Assembly (NCBI GenBank): GCA_038230275.1
Contig: JBBRNO010000159.1
Span: 1 to 14,546 of the forward strand
Reading direction: 5' to 3'
Source: JANXXV01 sp038230275
GTDB taxonomy: Bacteria; Acidobacteriota; Terriglobia; Bryobacterales; Bryobacteraceae
Length of the DNA stretch: 14,546 nucleotides
Position 1 is the stretch's first letter. The number at the start of each line of letters is the position of its first letter. Made by a program: the position numbers and the translations under genes. The notes under the pieces are model-generated. The model worked only from the letters and a program-made list of their open reading frames with translations. It was not told the DNA's origin and did not search any database. Positions 14,219 to 14,546 of the stretch are shown here, piece by piece.

Positions 14219-14546
14219 AAGAGGTTTCTTAATGGTGAGGTGCAATACATCTCAACGGTTTGGTCCCGGGCAGGAATATGGCGTTGGGAGAAATTTTGTG
14301 ACTTCGGGGATTAAGACATCTTCTTTCAGTAACATAGCAGATACTCTATTTCCTGCCAAGGCTCTGACCTGCCAGGAGACCCATACGACAGCCTGGAACT
14401 GTGCCAGATAACCAGAGATTATCTGGCATGGCATCTTAATGCAAGAAAGCTGTACTGACCTTTGAAACCTCTTCGGGACGTAAATATATGGACAGATTGT
14501 CCCGCATGCGTTCACAAATGCTGCAGCCAGCCGTACGACTGGGTAT
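14219..14546. other. Non-coding region upstream of the SMR-like gene
   Basis: A minus-strand ORF (14252-14515) is open but has no recognisable protein character, and I do not accept it. The notable content is the perfect inverted repeat at 14402-14428. No near-consensus promoter for the SMR-like gene stands out. Confidence 0.4.
14402..14428. repeat. Perfect inverted repeat, 10-bp arms with 7-bp spacer
   Basis: TGCCAGATAA, 7 bp, TTATCTGGCA. The size and symmetry suit a dimeric regulator's operator; without a T-run it is a poor terminator on either strand. It lies ~185 bp upstream of the SMR-like gene start. Confidence 0.6.

Noticed and set aside
14252..14515. 87-aa minus-strand ORF at the right end
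   Set aside because: No ribosome binding site and no protein-like pattern, and it spans the inverted repeat; it is probably chance.
1..14546. CRISPR array
   Set aside because: I found no series of evenly spaced direct repeats; the only tandem repeat is the two-copy 23-bp unit at 691-736.

Overview
The window looks like an accessory (mobile-element) stretch of a moderately GC-rich bacterial chromosome. The secreted RHS/YD-repeat protein with a Sec signal, a LamG-like N-terminus and an FnIII domain, the small secreted protein before it and the lipoprotein after it suggest Acidobacteriota (Solibacter/Bryobacter-like). That assignment is an inference from protein style, since no rRNA or housekeeping marker is present. 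Almost every convincing gene is on the minus strand.

Left flank (1-1438): a scrap region. It holds the last 50 nt of a tRNA-Pro(UGG) gene without its 5' half (attachment-site-like), a 23-bp tandem repeat resembling IS-end repeats, a roughly 207-bp near-identical copy of an internal part of the RHS gene, and one small plus-strand ORF with a strong Shine-Dalgarno sequence.

RHS region (1439-8200): read right to left, a promoter, a small secreted protein (8141-7719), a giant secreted RHS protein split by an apparent 1-nt frameshift near 7280 (7722-2207), and a lipoprotein (2203-1439) start within a few bases of one another, so they form an operon. The RHS protein ends in an unrecognised C-terminal domain of about 220 residues after the PSGL motif; the lipoprotein is a candidate partner or immunity protein.

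Ubiquitin-like cassette (12283-8953): the main find. Six tightly packed or overlapping minus-strand genes encode, in order, a 79-aa ubiquitin-like beta-grasp protein, a 131-aa candidate E2-like protein with a single cysteine, a JAB/JAMM metalloprotease, a ThiF/MoeB-type E1, a previously hidden 48-aa basic peptide (TAATG coupling with the E1) and a ParB-domain/MT-A70 adenine methyltransferase fusion. This is a complete-looking Ubl activation, conjugation and deconjugation set genetically tied to a DNA-binding methyltransferase. Upstream lie a terminator-like hairpin, a DUF2958 protein, a Pro-rich/coiled-coil 76-aa protein and a tyrosine recombinase that has its catalytic residues but no recognisable N-terminal DNA-binding domain. 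The module therefore appears to travel on an integrative element. Pairing of ParB with ThiF recalls the PRTRC (ParB-related, ThiF-related cassette) families and, more distantly, the BilABCD and Cap2/Cap3 antiphage systems, but the exact composition here matches none that I can name.

Right flank (13659-14546): a non-coding gap, a small four-helix SMR/DMT-like membrane protein, and a perfect 10-bp inverted repeat of unknown role.
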